Below, in pieces: positions 1-7,046 of a DNA stretch of 13,609 bases. Below the pieces are notes generated by a model. It was not told the origin of the DNA. It did no database searches and saw only the letters and a list, made by a program, of their open reading frames with translations. Made by a program: the position numbers and the translations under genes. Where the stretch lies: contig DBBD01000112.1 in assembly GCA_002292015.1 (NCBI GenBank), positions 1 through 13,609 of the forward strand, in the 5' to 3' direction. This DNA is from Firmicutes bacterium UBA993. Lineage in GTDB: Bacteria; Bacillota; Dethiobacteria; DTU022. Position 1 is the first letter of the stretch. Each line of letters begins with the position of its first letter.

Positions 1-193
1 AAGCATATAACCATATTAATTGTAAATAAAGCTTGCCCGGGTTTCGGGTTTCGACAAAAGATTAAAATACAATAGGAATTAGAAAAGCTACTGTTTTCGT
101 AATAATTATTAGTAAGATAACCGCTTTGACCAGCGGACTTATTCTTGCGCAGGCGGGGCTAAAACGCCCCTACAGATAAGGAGGTAGTCCGGA
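1..193. other. Gene-free leader upstream of the phosphoesterase
   Basis: AT-rich stretch with no supportable gene. It contains a tandem 7-base repeat GGGTTTC at 39-45 and 46-52, a palindrome TAATAATTATTA at 100-111, a small inverted repeat CCGCT/AGCGG at 121-136, and a hairpin GGGGC/GCCCC at 155-170. I could not find a convincing -35/-10 pair: TACAAT at 68-73 looks like a -10 box but has no good partner at the right distance. Confidence 0.5.
155..170 (+). other. Small GC hairpin just before the phosphoesterase ribosome binding site
   Basis: GGGGC (155-159) and GCCCC (166-170) form a five-pair stem around a TAAAAC loop, followed by TACAG and then the AAGGAGG ribosome binding site at 178-184. 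There is no T-run, so it is not a terminator. The flanking word CGCCCCTACA is reminiscent of dispersed short palindromes in many bacterial genomes, but one copy proves nothing. Confidence 0.3.
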
Positions 194-1048
194 TTGAAGG
201 TTTTGGCCTTGGCCGATCTTCATCAGTCCGCAGCCAAGTGGCTGCAACTGGTTGAGACAGTGCGGGCGGTAAAGCCGGACGTGGTGGCTGTGGCCGGCGA
301 TCTGCTGCCTAAGGAAAACGGCATACTAGCGCAGGCCGGGTTCGTACCTTACGTCAGAGAGTGTGCCGAAATGATCGGCGACGCCGGAGCAGAGTTGGTA
401 GTAATCCCTGGAAACGACGACAACCAGTTGCTGGTTTCGGAGCTGGAGGCCTTGGACACAGATGGGCTGTGGCATTACGTCGCCGACAGGGCGGTCGAGG
501 TAGGGGGGTATGAATTCTGTGGCTGCCCATGGATACGTGATTTCCCGTTTACATACAAGTACTGGGTTGCGCCGAGCAGCTCAAAAGAGCTTTCTGTTAA
601 CCCTATCCAGTTGGGACCTCCGGTTATCATCAATGAGCACAATGAAATCGAGGAGATCGGCAATCTCGAGAACTATTTGAATAGTAAGCGCCCTGTTACC
701 GAGTCGCTTCAAGCTACAGCAGATATGGTCAAAGATCTCTGCAGTTCCATCTGGCTCATTCATGAACCCCCATCGCAGCTGAGTCTGGATCTTTGCGCTA
801 CGGGCGAGGCGGTAGGCAGCCCGGTGGTCTATCGTTTCATAGAAGAAAAACAACCGCTATTATCCATCCACGGTCATATCCATGAGGCGCCGAGGTATAA
901 TGGAGGAAGGTGGCATGCTGTTATCGGTAGCACCATCTGTCTTCAAGCCGGCCAGCTGGACGATGTCCTATGTTACGTCACCTTCGATATTAGGGGCAGA
1001 CGTTTTGAAAATCTGACACATTCAGTTTACGGTCGGGTTGAAGGGTGA
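194..1048 (+). CDS. Calcineurin-like metallophosphoesterase
   Basis: A 284-residue cytosolic enzyme of the calcineurin-like phosphoesterase superfamily, which hydrolyses phosphomono- or diesters with two metal ions. The metal-binding blocks are in order: D8-x-H10 at the N-terminus, GD at 35-36, PGND at 72-75, His190 in LIHEPP, and GHIH at 227-230. The third block reads GNDD instead of the usual GNH[DE], so Asp75 sits where the proton-donating His normally is. A long segment (about 105-185) between blocks three and four is likely a substrate cap. The start is TTG, chosen because AAGGAGG at 178-184 lies nine bases before it and no better start exists; the reading frame begins directly with the family's first beta strand. 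The gene stands alone, convergent with tyrA. The substrate cannot be told from sequence. Confidence 0.85.
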   Translation: MKVLALADLHQSAAKWLQLVETVRAVKPDVVAVAGDLLPKENGILAQAGFVPYVRECAEMIGDAGAELVVIPGNDDNQLLVSELEALDTDGLWHYVADRAVEVGGYEFCGCPWIRDFPFTYKYWVAPSSSKELSVNPIQLGPPVIINEHNEIEEIGNLENYLNSKRPVTESLQATADMVKDLCSSIWLIHEPPSQLSLDLCATGEAVGSPVVYRFIEEKQPLLSIHGHIHEAPRYNGGRWHAVIGSTICLQAGQLDDVLCYVTFDIRGRRFENLTHSVYGRVEG

Positions 1049-1255
1049 GTTGAGCTTGGCGTGTATTATAAAAATGTGACAAAACTAACCTACACCAATT
1101 ATGCCAAATTGCCGGAAGAGCCTGGCTTCCGGTATTAGATTATTGACGGTCTCTAATTCGGGATCCTTCTCCTTCTTTTCTGCGCCAACGGGCTTCCCGG
1201 GACTTGCCTTTGATATTGAAATGTTGTTCAGTAAACTACGATCTGAGTCGGTTTC
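1049..1255. other. Convergent intergenic region without a gene
   Basis: About 200 bases between the ends of the phosphoesterase and tyrA genes. Apart from the stem-loop at 1110-1134 I see no coding frame, repeat or RNA gene. Confidence 0.5.
1110..1134. terminator. Possible bidirectional terminator stem-loop
   Basis: CCGGAAG (1112-1118) and CTTCCGG (1126-1132) form a seven-pair stem, extended by a G-T and a T-A pair, around loop AGCCTGG. It sits between two convergent genes, where a shared terminator is expected. The flanking T-runs are weak on both strands, so activity is uncertain. Confidence 0.45.
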
Positions 1256-2383
1256 TTATTCCCTGACATGAGTTGGGTAACTGTTGCTTTTCAGCAGATC
1301 TAATGCCTTTAGCCGGGTTTCACGATCTCGAAAGCCAAGCCTGATGCTGCCACCCGCCAACTCGCGGACGTGCATGATTTCTATAGCATCAATATTAATT
1401 TCTGCGTCACCGAGCAACCCGGTCAACTTGCCAATGGCACCCGGAGTATCTTTGACTAATACAACTAGTTCATAAATCTCCGGTAAAATACCTCGCCCAC
1501 GATGAGGGATTGAACTTCTGTACTCCTTTGCTTGCAAAAAATATTCGTAAATTGCCTCACTATCCTGATCTGATAAAAGTTTTTCTACCGTATCCAGGTT
1601 TTTTCTAAATCCTTTCAGAGCTGACAATAGAGCCCAGCGATTACTGATACATATATCACGCCATACGTCGGGGTTTCCAAGCGCGATCCTGGTGCTATCT
1701 CTGAACCCTCCGGCAGCCAGAGTATGGATCAGCTCCTTTTCGCTGGAGTCAGTTACACTTTGAACCAGAACCGCGGCAGCCAGGTGTGGTAGATGGCTGA
1801 CCAAGGCAACTACCCGATCATGAACAAGGGGGTCAACAATGATCGGTTCTGCGCCTATCTCCAAAAGCATCCGGCATAAATTGTCTACAACCGATTCCGG
1901 AGAATTTGGCCCTGGTGTTATAACATAGACGGCATTTTCCAGCAAAGCTGGATCAGCACCGCTGATGCCGCTTTCTTCAGAACCAGCCATCGGATGACCA
2001 CCGATATAGTATACCGATGCGGGCAGAACCTGTTCAATAGCAGCCATAATCGCTCCCTTGGTGCTGCCAACGTCAGTAATTAGCGCCCCGGTCTTGACTG
2101 CAGGCAATATCTCCTTGAGCAGATCCAGAGTCTTAAGTACAGGAACGGCAAGAATAACCAGATCAGCTTCTTCGACCGCTTCACTTGCTGTTTGTAAACA
2201 CCGATCAACCGCCCCGTATTCCACTGCTTTCAAGCCGGCTGCCTGATTGAGATCGTAGCAGTTAATTTCTTTAACCAGTTTTTTCTCGCGCAGAGCAATA
2301 GCGATACTGCCCCCGATTAAACCGGCGCCAATTAAGGCCACTTTTTCAAAGAAAAACCCACGGTCAGATAAGTCGGCCGACAC
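1256..2383 (-). CDS. tyrA: Prephenate dehydrogenase with C-terminal ACT domain
   Basis: Oxidatively decarboxylates prephenate to 4-hydroxyphenylpyruvate with NAD(P)+, the committed step to tyrosine, in the cytosol. The 375 residues show an N-terminal Rossmann domain with GAGLIGGS (19-26), then DVGSTKG (104-110), GGHPMAGSE (128-136) and SHLPH (196-200), all typical of the prephenate dehydrogenase family. An all-helical dimerisation domain follows. The last ~70 residues (VVLVKDTPGAIGKL from 307) form an ACT domain, the usual site for feedback control by an amino acid, presumably tyrosine. The start is GTG, with AAGGGG nine bases ahead lying inside the end of aroF. The 20-base overlap with aroF implies translational coupling. 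No chorismate mutase domain is fused here. Confidence 0.93.
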   Translation of the reverse strand: MSADLSDRGFFFEKVALIGAGLIGGSIAIALREKKLVKEINCYDLNQAAGLKAVEYGAVDRCLQTASEAVEEADLVILAVPVLKTLDLLKEILPAVKTGALITDVGSTKGAIMAAIEQVLPASVYYIGGHPMAGSEESGISGADPALLENAVYVITPGPNSPESVVDNLCRMLLEIGAEPIIVDPLVHDRVVALVSHLPHLAAAVLVQSVTDSSEKELIHTLAAGGFRDSTRIALGNPDVWRDICISNRWALLSALKGFRKNLDTVEKLLSDQDSEAIYEYFLQAKEYRSSIPHRGRGILPEIYELVVLVKDTPGAIGKLTGLLGDAEINIDAIEIMHVRELAGGSIRLGFRDRETRLKALDLLKSNSYPTHVRE

Positions 2384-3377
2384 TTAAAGCCACCCCTTTC
2401 AATTCCCTGGTCAGAGTTCGAAACTGTGCGGGCGTTAAAGACTGCGGTCCATCGGAGAGAGCTTCCTGTGGATTGGGGTGCACTTCAATCATCAGCCCGT
2501 CTGCTCCGGCTGCCAGAGCCGCTTTACTCATCGCCGGCACCAAGCCTGAAAGTCCTGTGCCATGGCTCGGATCGACAATCACCGGCAGATGGCTTAACTG
2601 TTTCACCAGCGGTACAGAGCTTAAGTCCAATGTATTGCGGGTGTAAGGCTCAAAGGTCCGGATCCCGCGTTCACAGAGAATTACGTCATAGTTACCCCCG
2701 GACAGGATGTACTCAGCAGCCATCAGCCACTCTTCAATGGTTGCCGAAAGACCCCGCTTAAGTAGCACTGGTTTTCGGAGCCGCCCCAGTTCTCGCAACA
2801 GATAGAAATTTTGCATATTGCGTGCTCCGACCTGGATAATATCAGCGCATTCCGCTACCTCTTCAGCCGTAAACTGGTCCATAACTTCGGTAACAATTAG
2901 TAGGCCGGTTTTTTCCCGCACCCGGTTTAAAAATTTTAAACCTTGCTGTTCGAGACCCTGGAAACTATAGGGCGAAGTGCGCGGTTTGAAAGCGCCGGCT
3001 CTCAAAACCCTGGCGCCGGCCTTTTTAACCGCCTCAGCAGCCTCAATCAGCTGCTCTTCATTCTCGATGGCACAGGGGCCGGCCATTATAACCAGTTCAG
3101 CGTCGCCAATGGTCAGATCGCCGATCCTGATCACCGTATTCTCGGGATGATATTCCCGACCCGCCAGCTTGAAGGGACGGGAAATAAAGACAACCTTTTC
3201 AACCTCAGGCATTGCTTCCATTGCCTGGGCAACTTCTTCTCGACGTTGCCCGATAACGCCGATTATCGTACGACTCTCACCGGCGGAAATGTGCACCCCA
3301 TAACCCATTTTTTTTAGCTTATCGGTTATGCGGGTGACTTCTTTTTCTCCGGTACCGGGATTCATAACAACAATCAT
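2364..3377 (-). CDS. aroF: 3-deoxy-7-phosphoheptulonate (DAHP) synthase
   Basis: Condenses phosphoenolpyruvate and erythrose 4-phosphate to DAHP, the entry step of the shikimate pathway. It belongs to the class I beta type: a ferredoxin-like N-terminal domain (about 1-70), as in Thermotoga and many Firmicutes, precedes the (beta/alpha)8 barrel. Visible barrel motifs are AGPCAIE (99-105, with the metal-binding Cys), KPRTSPYSFQG (131-141), QVGARNMQN (182-190), LLKRG (205-209), DPSHGTG (269-275) and GLMIEVHP (294-301). The ATG at 3377 is preferred over an in-frame GTG 21 bases upstream because AAGGAG sits ten bases before it and the protein then begins MIVVMNPG, as in relatives; this gives 337 residues. 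The N-terminal domain is the expected feedback-control site. It is co-transcribed with tyrA. Paralogue naming (aroF, aroG, aroH) is by convention only. Confidence 0.93.
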   Translation of the reverse strand: MIVVMNPGTGEKEVTRITDKLKKMGYGVHISAGESRTIIGVIGQRREEVAQAMEAMPEVEKVVFISRPFKLAGREYHPENTVIRIGDLTIGDAELVIMAGPCAIENEEQLIEAAEAVKKAGARVLRAGAFKPRTSPYSFQGLEQQGLKFLNRVREKTGLLIVTEVMDQFTAEEVAECADIIQVGARNMQNFYLLRELGRLRKPVLLKRGLSATIEEWLMAAEYILSGGNYDVILCERGIRTFEPYTRNTLDLSSVPLVKQLSHLPVIVDPSHGTGLSGLVPAMSKAALAAGADGLMIEVHPNPQEALSDGPQSLTPAQFRTLTRELKGVALSVGRLI

Positions 3378-3456
3378 TTTATGTTCGCTCCTTCTCACTA
3401 ATGAACAGTTGAATGGCTTGCGGGGTTGAAAGCAACCATATAATCCACCCGTTTAG

Positions 3457-4485
3457 TTACCTATTGATTAAGAGCTCAGCAATTTGGATTGAGTTTGTTG
3501 CTGCCCCTTTACGGATATTATCAGAAACCACCCAGAGGTTAAGCCCATATTTTACTGAATGATCTGTTCTGATCCGGCCGACATAAACGGCATCATGATC
3601 AGCAGCGTGAAGCGGCATGGGATAGCTTAAGGCAGCCGGATCGTCAAGAATAACAACTCCTGGGGCCTTGGCAAGCAGGTCTCGTGCCTCGCCTGTATCC
3701 AGGGGACCGCTAAATTCGACATTTACGGCAATCGAGTGGCCGTTGACCACCGGAACCCTGACTGTGGTGGCCGTCACCGGCAGTTCGGGAAGCCCCATAA
3801 TCTTGCGCGTTTCCTGGATCATTTTTACTTCTTCTTTGCAATAGCCATCTTCTACAAAAACATCTATTTGCGGAACAATGTTAAAAGCCAGCTGATAATT
3901 GCGCTTAGCCCCTTTATGCGGTATACGCTCGGGAAGAACAGGTTGTCCTTCAAGGGCCGCCCGGCTGTGTTGCAGTAATTCGTCAACGGCTTCTTTGCCG
4001 GCGCCTGACACAGCCTGGTAGGTTGCGGCTACCACCCGTTTAATCGGGACTGCGTCATGGAGAGGCTTAAGAGCGACTACCATCTGGATTGTTGAACAGT
4101 TGGGGTTGGCAATAATGCCTTTATGTGTATAAGCGCTGTCCGGATTGACTTCAGGCACAACCAGGGGCACGGCAGAATCCATCCGGAAGGCGTTACTGTT
4201 ATCAATAACCACCGCACCGCGATTAACCGCTTCCGGAGCAAATAGTTCGCTGATATCCCCACCGGCACTGAAGAAGGCAAAATCAACACCCGCAAAGGAT
4301 TGTGCTGTTAACTCTTCCACCATATATTGTTTTCCGCCGGCTTCAACTTTTTGATTGGCCGAGCGCGAAGATGCCAACAGCTTTAACTCTTTGAAAGGAA
4401 ATTCTCTTTCGAGCAAAACCTCGATCATCTTTTGACCGACCATACCGGTTGCTCCGACAATTACTACATTGTATTGACCAGCCAT
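3457..4485 (-). CDS. asd: Aspartate-semialdehyde dehydrogenase
   Basis: Reduces aspartyl phosphate to aspartate semialdehyde with NADPH, the branch point to lysine, diaminopimelate, threonine and methionine. The 342 residues are full length. The NADP-binding GATGMVG loop is at 11-17, the catalytic Cys130 lies in NPNCST, Gln157 is in YQAVSGAGK, and the substrate/acid-base segment RVPVVNGHS has Arg243 and His250. The ATG at 4485 is preceded by a GGGGGGAG ribosome binding site about five bases upstream. It starts about 34 bases after rseC ends and is followed by aroF after a gap of about 80 bases, so it probably lies in the same transcript. dapA or dapG-type partners, often adjacent in Firmicutes, are not in the window. 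Confidence 0.94.
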   Translation of the reverse strand: MAGQYNVVIVGATGMVGQKMIEVLLEREFPFKELKLLASSRSANQKVEAGGKQYMVEELTAQSFAGVDFAFFSAGGDISELFAPEAVNRGAVVIDNSNAFRMDSAVPLVVPEVNPDSAYTHKGIIANPNCSTIQMVVALKPLHDAVPIKRVVAATYQAVSGAGKEAVDELLQHSRAALEGQPVLPERIPHKGAKRNYQLAFNIVPQIDVFVEDGYCKEEVKMIQETRKIMGLPELPVTATTVRVPVVNGHSIAVNVEFSGPLDTGEARDLLAKAPGVVILDDPAALSYPMPLHAADHDAVYVGRIRTDHSVKYGLNLWVVSDNIRKGAATNSIQIAELLINR

Positions 4486-4519
4486 AATGCTCCCCCCGCT
4501 ATTTTAGACGATAATTTGA

Positions 4520-4984
4520 TCAATCGCTGTGCAGATCGCCACAAGGTACTTCAGCCTGAAGCAGGCCTGTGACAACAGGTTTGTATTTAGGGTTGTTTTT
4601 CGCTTTCCTATCCCAAATGCGGATCATACTATACACTAATGACATTATAACCAAACCGATGCAAACTGCAAAAAGTTCGTAGTTCATGGCCAGGTTCAGG
4701 CGGCCGGCGGCTGCCAAGCCTAAATAAATACCGGCCAGCAAAGCAGCTACCGGCACAAGATAAAGCATGAAAGAGATAAAGAGAATTTGGCGATCATCTG
4801 TCTCGAGGATAACCCGCTGGCCGCGTTCTGCCTGAATAGGGTTAAGAGCCTCTACCGTAAGCTCACGCCTGCCTGATCCGCTCAAGATGCCGCATTTACC
4901 ACAGCTTTCACAAGTCAGGTGGCGCTGCAGATTTACTGTAGCGGTATCAGCGGCTGTCTCAATTACCAACCCGTACTGTTCCAT
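4520..4984 (-). CDS. rseC: RseC/MucC family membrane protein
   Basis: A 154-residue inner-membrane protein of the RseC/MucC family. Members are tied to SoxR reduction and sigma-E regulation in proteobacteria; in anaerobic Firmicutes the role is unknown. Visible features are a short N-terminal beta region, a cysteine cluster C25-x2-C28-x2-C31 (CESCGKC), and two hydrophobic helices at about 66-92 and 101-123 separated by a short loop, with a basic segment after the second. The ATG at 4984 is chosen over an upstream TTG because GGGAGGC at 4992-4998 is seven bases before it and the protein then begins MEQYGLVIE, a common start in the family. It is the first gene of the asd-aroF-tyrA unit. The Cys cluster may bind an iron-sulfur centre or be redox active; this is inference. 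Confidence 0.8.
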   Translation of the reverse strand: MEQYGLVIETAADTATVNLQRHLTCESCGKCGILSGSGRRELTVEALNPIQAERGQRVILETDDRQILFISFMLYLVPVAALLAGIYLGLAAAGRLNLAMNYELFAVCIGLVIMSLVYSMIRIWDRKAKNNPKYKPVVTGLLQAEVPCGDLHSD

Positions 4985-4991
4985 GATATAA

Positions 4992-4998
4992 GCCTCCC
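4992..4998 (-). promoter_or_regulatory. Ribosome binding site that fixes the rseC start
   Basis: GGGAGGC on the minus strand, seven bases before ATG at 4984. It favours this start over the TTG at 5002, which has no such site. Confidence 0.7.
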
Positions 4999-5038
4999 AC
5001 AAAAGAAACCCTTAATTACCTTTGTTAGCTGTGAAATA

Positions 5039-5067
5039 ATCTTAGCACAACCGGATGAGGCCGACAA
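5039..5067 (-). promoter_or_regulatory. Predicted sigma-A-type promoter for rseC-asd-aroF-tyrA
   Basis: On the minus strand TTGTCG (-35, 5062-5067) and TAAGAT (-10, 5039-5044) are separated by exactly 17 bases, and a TG one base before the -10 gives an extended -10. It lies 55 bases before the rseC start and just beyond the terminator of the preceding operon, a logical place for a new promoter. Each box matches the consensus only partly. Confidence 0.55.
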
Positions 5068-5116
5068 GCAAGAAGAACTTGTGCATTCCCATCCCGCTCA
5101 TAAAAATGTAAGCGAT

Positions 5117-5152
5117 CCAAAAAAAGACAGGGTTGCTTAATTCCCTGTCTTT
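5117..5152 (-). terminator. Intrinsic terminator of the hdrD-etf-hdrA-flx operon
   Basis: AAAGACAGGG (5123-5132) and CCCTGTCTTT (5143-5152) form a perfect ten-pair stem around a ten-base loop. Read on the minus strand the stem runs directly into a T-run (complement of the seven A at 5119-5125). It begins 24 bases after the end of flxA, so it marks the end of the eight-gene operon. Confidence 0.9.
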
Positions 5153-5176
5153 ACTGTGCTTATCGTATTAGCAGTT

Positions 5177-6022
5177 TTATGCAAACGCTTCCGGAATATC
5201 TTTTAATACAGAATAGCTGAAAACCGGTCCATCCTTACAAACATACATACAGCCTGCATTACAGCGCCCACATTTTCCGATACCACACTTCATTCTGTTT
5301 TCAAGCGTAGTATAAACCTGTTCATCACTAAACCCAAGTTTTTTCAGGTTTTCCAGCACAAAGCGGATCATAATCGGCGGACCGCAAGTTACGGCAATAG
5401 TATTTTCCGGCGAAGGATTGAGGTCAAGCAGCATTTGCGGAACAAAGCCAACATTGTGGTCCCACCCTTCCTCCTCAATATCGATTGTCAGGTGGCAAGA
5501 CAGATCATCGCGTTTGCTCATCTGATCAAACTCACCCTTAAAACAAAGGTCACCTGCGGATCGGGCACCATAGATCATGGTCAGCCCGGCATATTTTTCC
5601 CGATTCGACTTTACAAATTCAACGATCGGCCTGAGCGGGGCCTGCCCGATTCCGCCACCAATGGTCAGTATTTTTTTCCCCTGCCAGTCGTCTACCGGAA
5701 AACTGTTGCCGTAAGGACCGCGTACCGTCATTTTGTCGCCTGCTTCCAACTTGTGCAGGGCCTGGGTCACTTTGCCCATTTTCATAACTGAGAAACGTAA
5801 GAACTTACCCTCGGTTGGCGAGCAGGATATAGATATCATACTTTCTCCCTCACCCAATACGCCGATCATAGCGCATTGTCCCGGTTTGTGATTCCAGCTA
5901 TCTCGGACAGCCGGATCATCAAAAACTACTTTGAAAGTTTTAATGCAGCGATCGCCGCCTGTTTCAAACCAGCTATCCTCTATCGTTGCAAAATAGGGGA
6001 TATAAGGATTATCAGCGGTCAT
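5177..6022 (-). CDS. flxA: FlxA-like FAD/NAD(P)H-binding oxidoreductase subunit
   Basis: A 281-residue ferredoxin-NADP reductase-like flavoprotein, related to anaerobic sulfite reductase subunit B, PyrK and hydrogenase gamma subunits. It should exchange hydride with NAD(P)H and pass single electrons to the iron-sulfur subunits. The FAD domain occupies about 1-108, with the flavin-binding segment SMISISCSP (61-69) and RGPYGNSF (101-108). The NAD(P) domain begins with GGGIGQAPLRP (122-132) and contains CGPPIM (213-218). A C-terminal [2Fe-2S] site is formed by C246, C251, C254 and C262 (spacing 4, 2 and 7), followed by DGPVF; C258 is an extra cysteine. The ATG overlaps the flxB stop codon as ATGA, so translation is coupled. 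It is the last gene of the operon. The name follows the FlxABCD set of Desulfovibrio; a sulfite reductase role is unlikely because no AsrC-type catalytic subunit is present. Confidence 0.85.
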   Translation of the reverse strand: MTADNPYIPYFATIEDSWFETGGDRCIKTFKVVFDDPAVRDSWNHKPGQCAMIGVLGEGESMISISCSPTEGKFLRFSVMKMGKVTQALHKLEAGDKMTVRGPYGNSFPVDDWQGKKILTIGGGIGQAPLRPIVEFVKSNREKYAGLTMIYGARSAGDLCFKGEFDQMSKRDDLSCHLTIDIEEEGWDHNVGFVPQMLLDLNPSPENTIAVTCGPPIMIRFVLENLKKLGFSDEQVYTTLENRMKCGIGKCGRCNAGCMYVCKDGPVFSYSVLKDIPEAFA

Positions 6023-7026
6023 TGCAGCTCCTCCTTAACCTGTCTTAAGATTTCAACAATGTCGATATTGACAGGGCAAAGGTTGATACACCGCCCGCAG
6101 CCAACACAGGCAATTACATCGAACTTATCGACATAGTAACTATATTTATGGTTAATGCGGTTCCTGGTTCTTTCACGACGGGTTGGCCTGGTATTATGCC
6201 CCGAAGTGTGCAAGGTATACTCCTCGAACATGCAGGAATCCCACATCCGGCAGCGCCTCGCCTCAAAACCTTCCACTTCGTCCTGAATATCAAAGCAATG
6301 GCAGGTAGGGCAGAGATAGGTACAGGTTGCGCAGCCGATACAGGATGCAGATACTCTTCTCCAGAGCGGATCTTCCCACAGTCCAGGCAGTCCTTCCGGA
6401 ATACCAATGTGATCCACCGTTCGTTTGATCTTCGCTCCGGCATCAGCAAATAACTTTTCTTTGGTTTTGACGGCGTCAGCATCAGAGTCAGTTAGCAGTT
6501 CTTTTGTCTCTGCTAACAAGGCTTCACCTTTGGTCGTTACCGACTCCATTAGGAAGCTGTCTCCGAGGTCATACATGAGCAGATCAAGACCCTCTGCGGA
6601 ATCCGGCGCTCCGCCGACGGAGGGGCAAAAGCAATTTAGGCCGGGATCATTGCAGGCCAGACCTACTAAGGTTAACATCTCCCGCCTTTTCAGAAAATAG
6701 GGATCATCGTAATCCCACCGGAAAAGCTTTTCAATGATGGCCATAGCCCTTGCATCGCAAGGTCGGACCCCAAGCAAAATTCGCTCTTCTTCCAATTTAG
6801 GCTCTTGCATATCTGTATTGCCCAATTGAAAACGATACATTGTTTCAGTTTGGGGAAAAGCAGTTCCCTTGGGCGGCACCCGCGTATTACCGTACTCCAG
6901 GGAAACCTCTTCACCCTCAGCCACCAGGGCAAACCGCATCGCTTCGCCTTCAAGCTTTGGCGCCCAAAGGTTCTTGCCGATCAACTTTTCGACAAATTCA
7001 GGCCATTTTTCTTTATTTAAAAGCAT
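6019..7026 (-). CDS. flxB: FlxB-like iron-sulfur subunit (AsrA/hydrogenase beta-like)
   Basis: A 335-residue soluble electron-transfer subunit related to anaerobic sulfite reductase subunit A. An N-terminal globular region carries GVRPCDARAM (87-96), shared with AsrA-like proteins, and further cysteines at C125, C132 and C134. The C-terminal half holds two ferredoxin-type [4Fe-4S] motifs: C229-x2-C232-x2-C235-x3-C239-P and C307-x2-C310-x2-C313-x3-C317-P, separated by about 67 residues as in dicluster AsrA-like proteins. Additional cysteines (C242, C244, C259, C265) lie between them. It is expected to relay electrons between FlxA and FlxC/FlxD. ATG at 7026 is taken as start, giving MLLNKEKWPEF, but an in-frame GTG at 7044 is possible: neither start has a strong ribosome binding site. 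It lies 20 bases after flxC and overlaps flxA by four bases. Confidence 0.83.
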   Translation of the reverse strand: MLLNKEKWPEFVEKLIGKNLWAPKLEGEAMRFALVAEGEEVSLEYGNTRVPPKGTAFPQTETMYRFQLGNTDMQEPKLEEERILLGVRPCDARAMAIIEKLFRWDYDDPYFLKRREMLTLVGLACNDPGLNCFCPSVGGAPDSAEGLDLLMYDLGDSFLMESVTTKGEALLAETKELLTDSDADAVKTKEKLFADAGAKIKRTVDHIGIPEGLPGLWEDPLWRRVSASCIGCATCTYLCPTCHCFDIQDEVEGFEARRCRMWDSCMFEEYTLHTSGHNTRPTRRERTRNRINHKYSYYVDKFDVIACVGCGRCINLCPVNIDIVEILRQVKEELQ

Positions 7027-7046
7027 CGCTGACCTATCACCCACCT

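Noticed and set aside
2943..3317. Long + strand open frame opposite aroF
   Set aside because: It lies fully inside a well-conserved DAHP synthase gene, has no ribosome binding site, and its translation shows no recognisable domain.
3424..3437. Hairpin GGTTG/CAACC between asd and aroF as a terminator
   Set aside because: Only five pairs and no following T-run on either strand; probably chance.
5177..7026. Anaerobic sulfite reductase AsrAB
   Set aside because: The two proteins resemble AsrB and AsrA, but no AsrC sirohaem subunit is present, and the neighbours flxC, flxD and hdrA fit the Flx set better.
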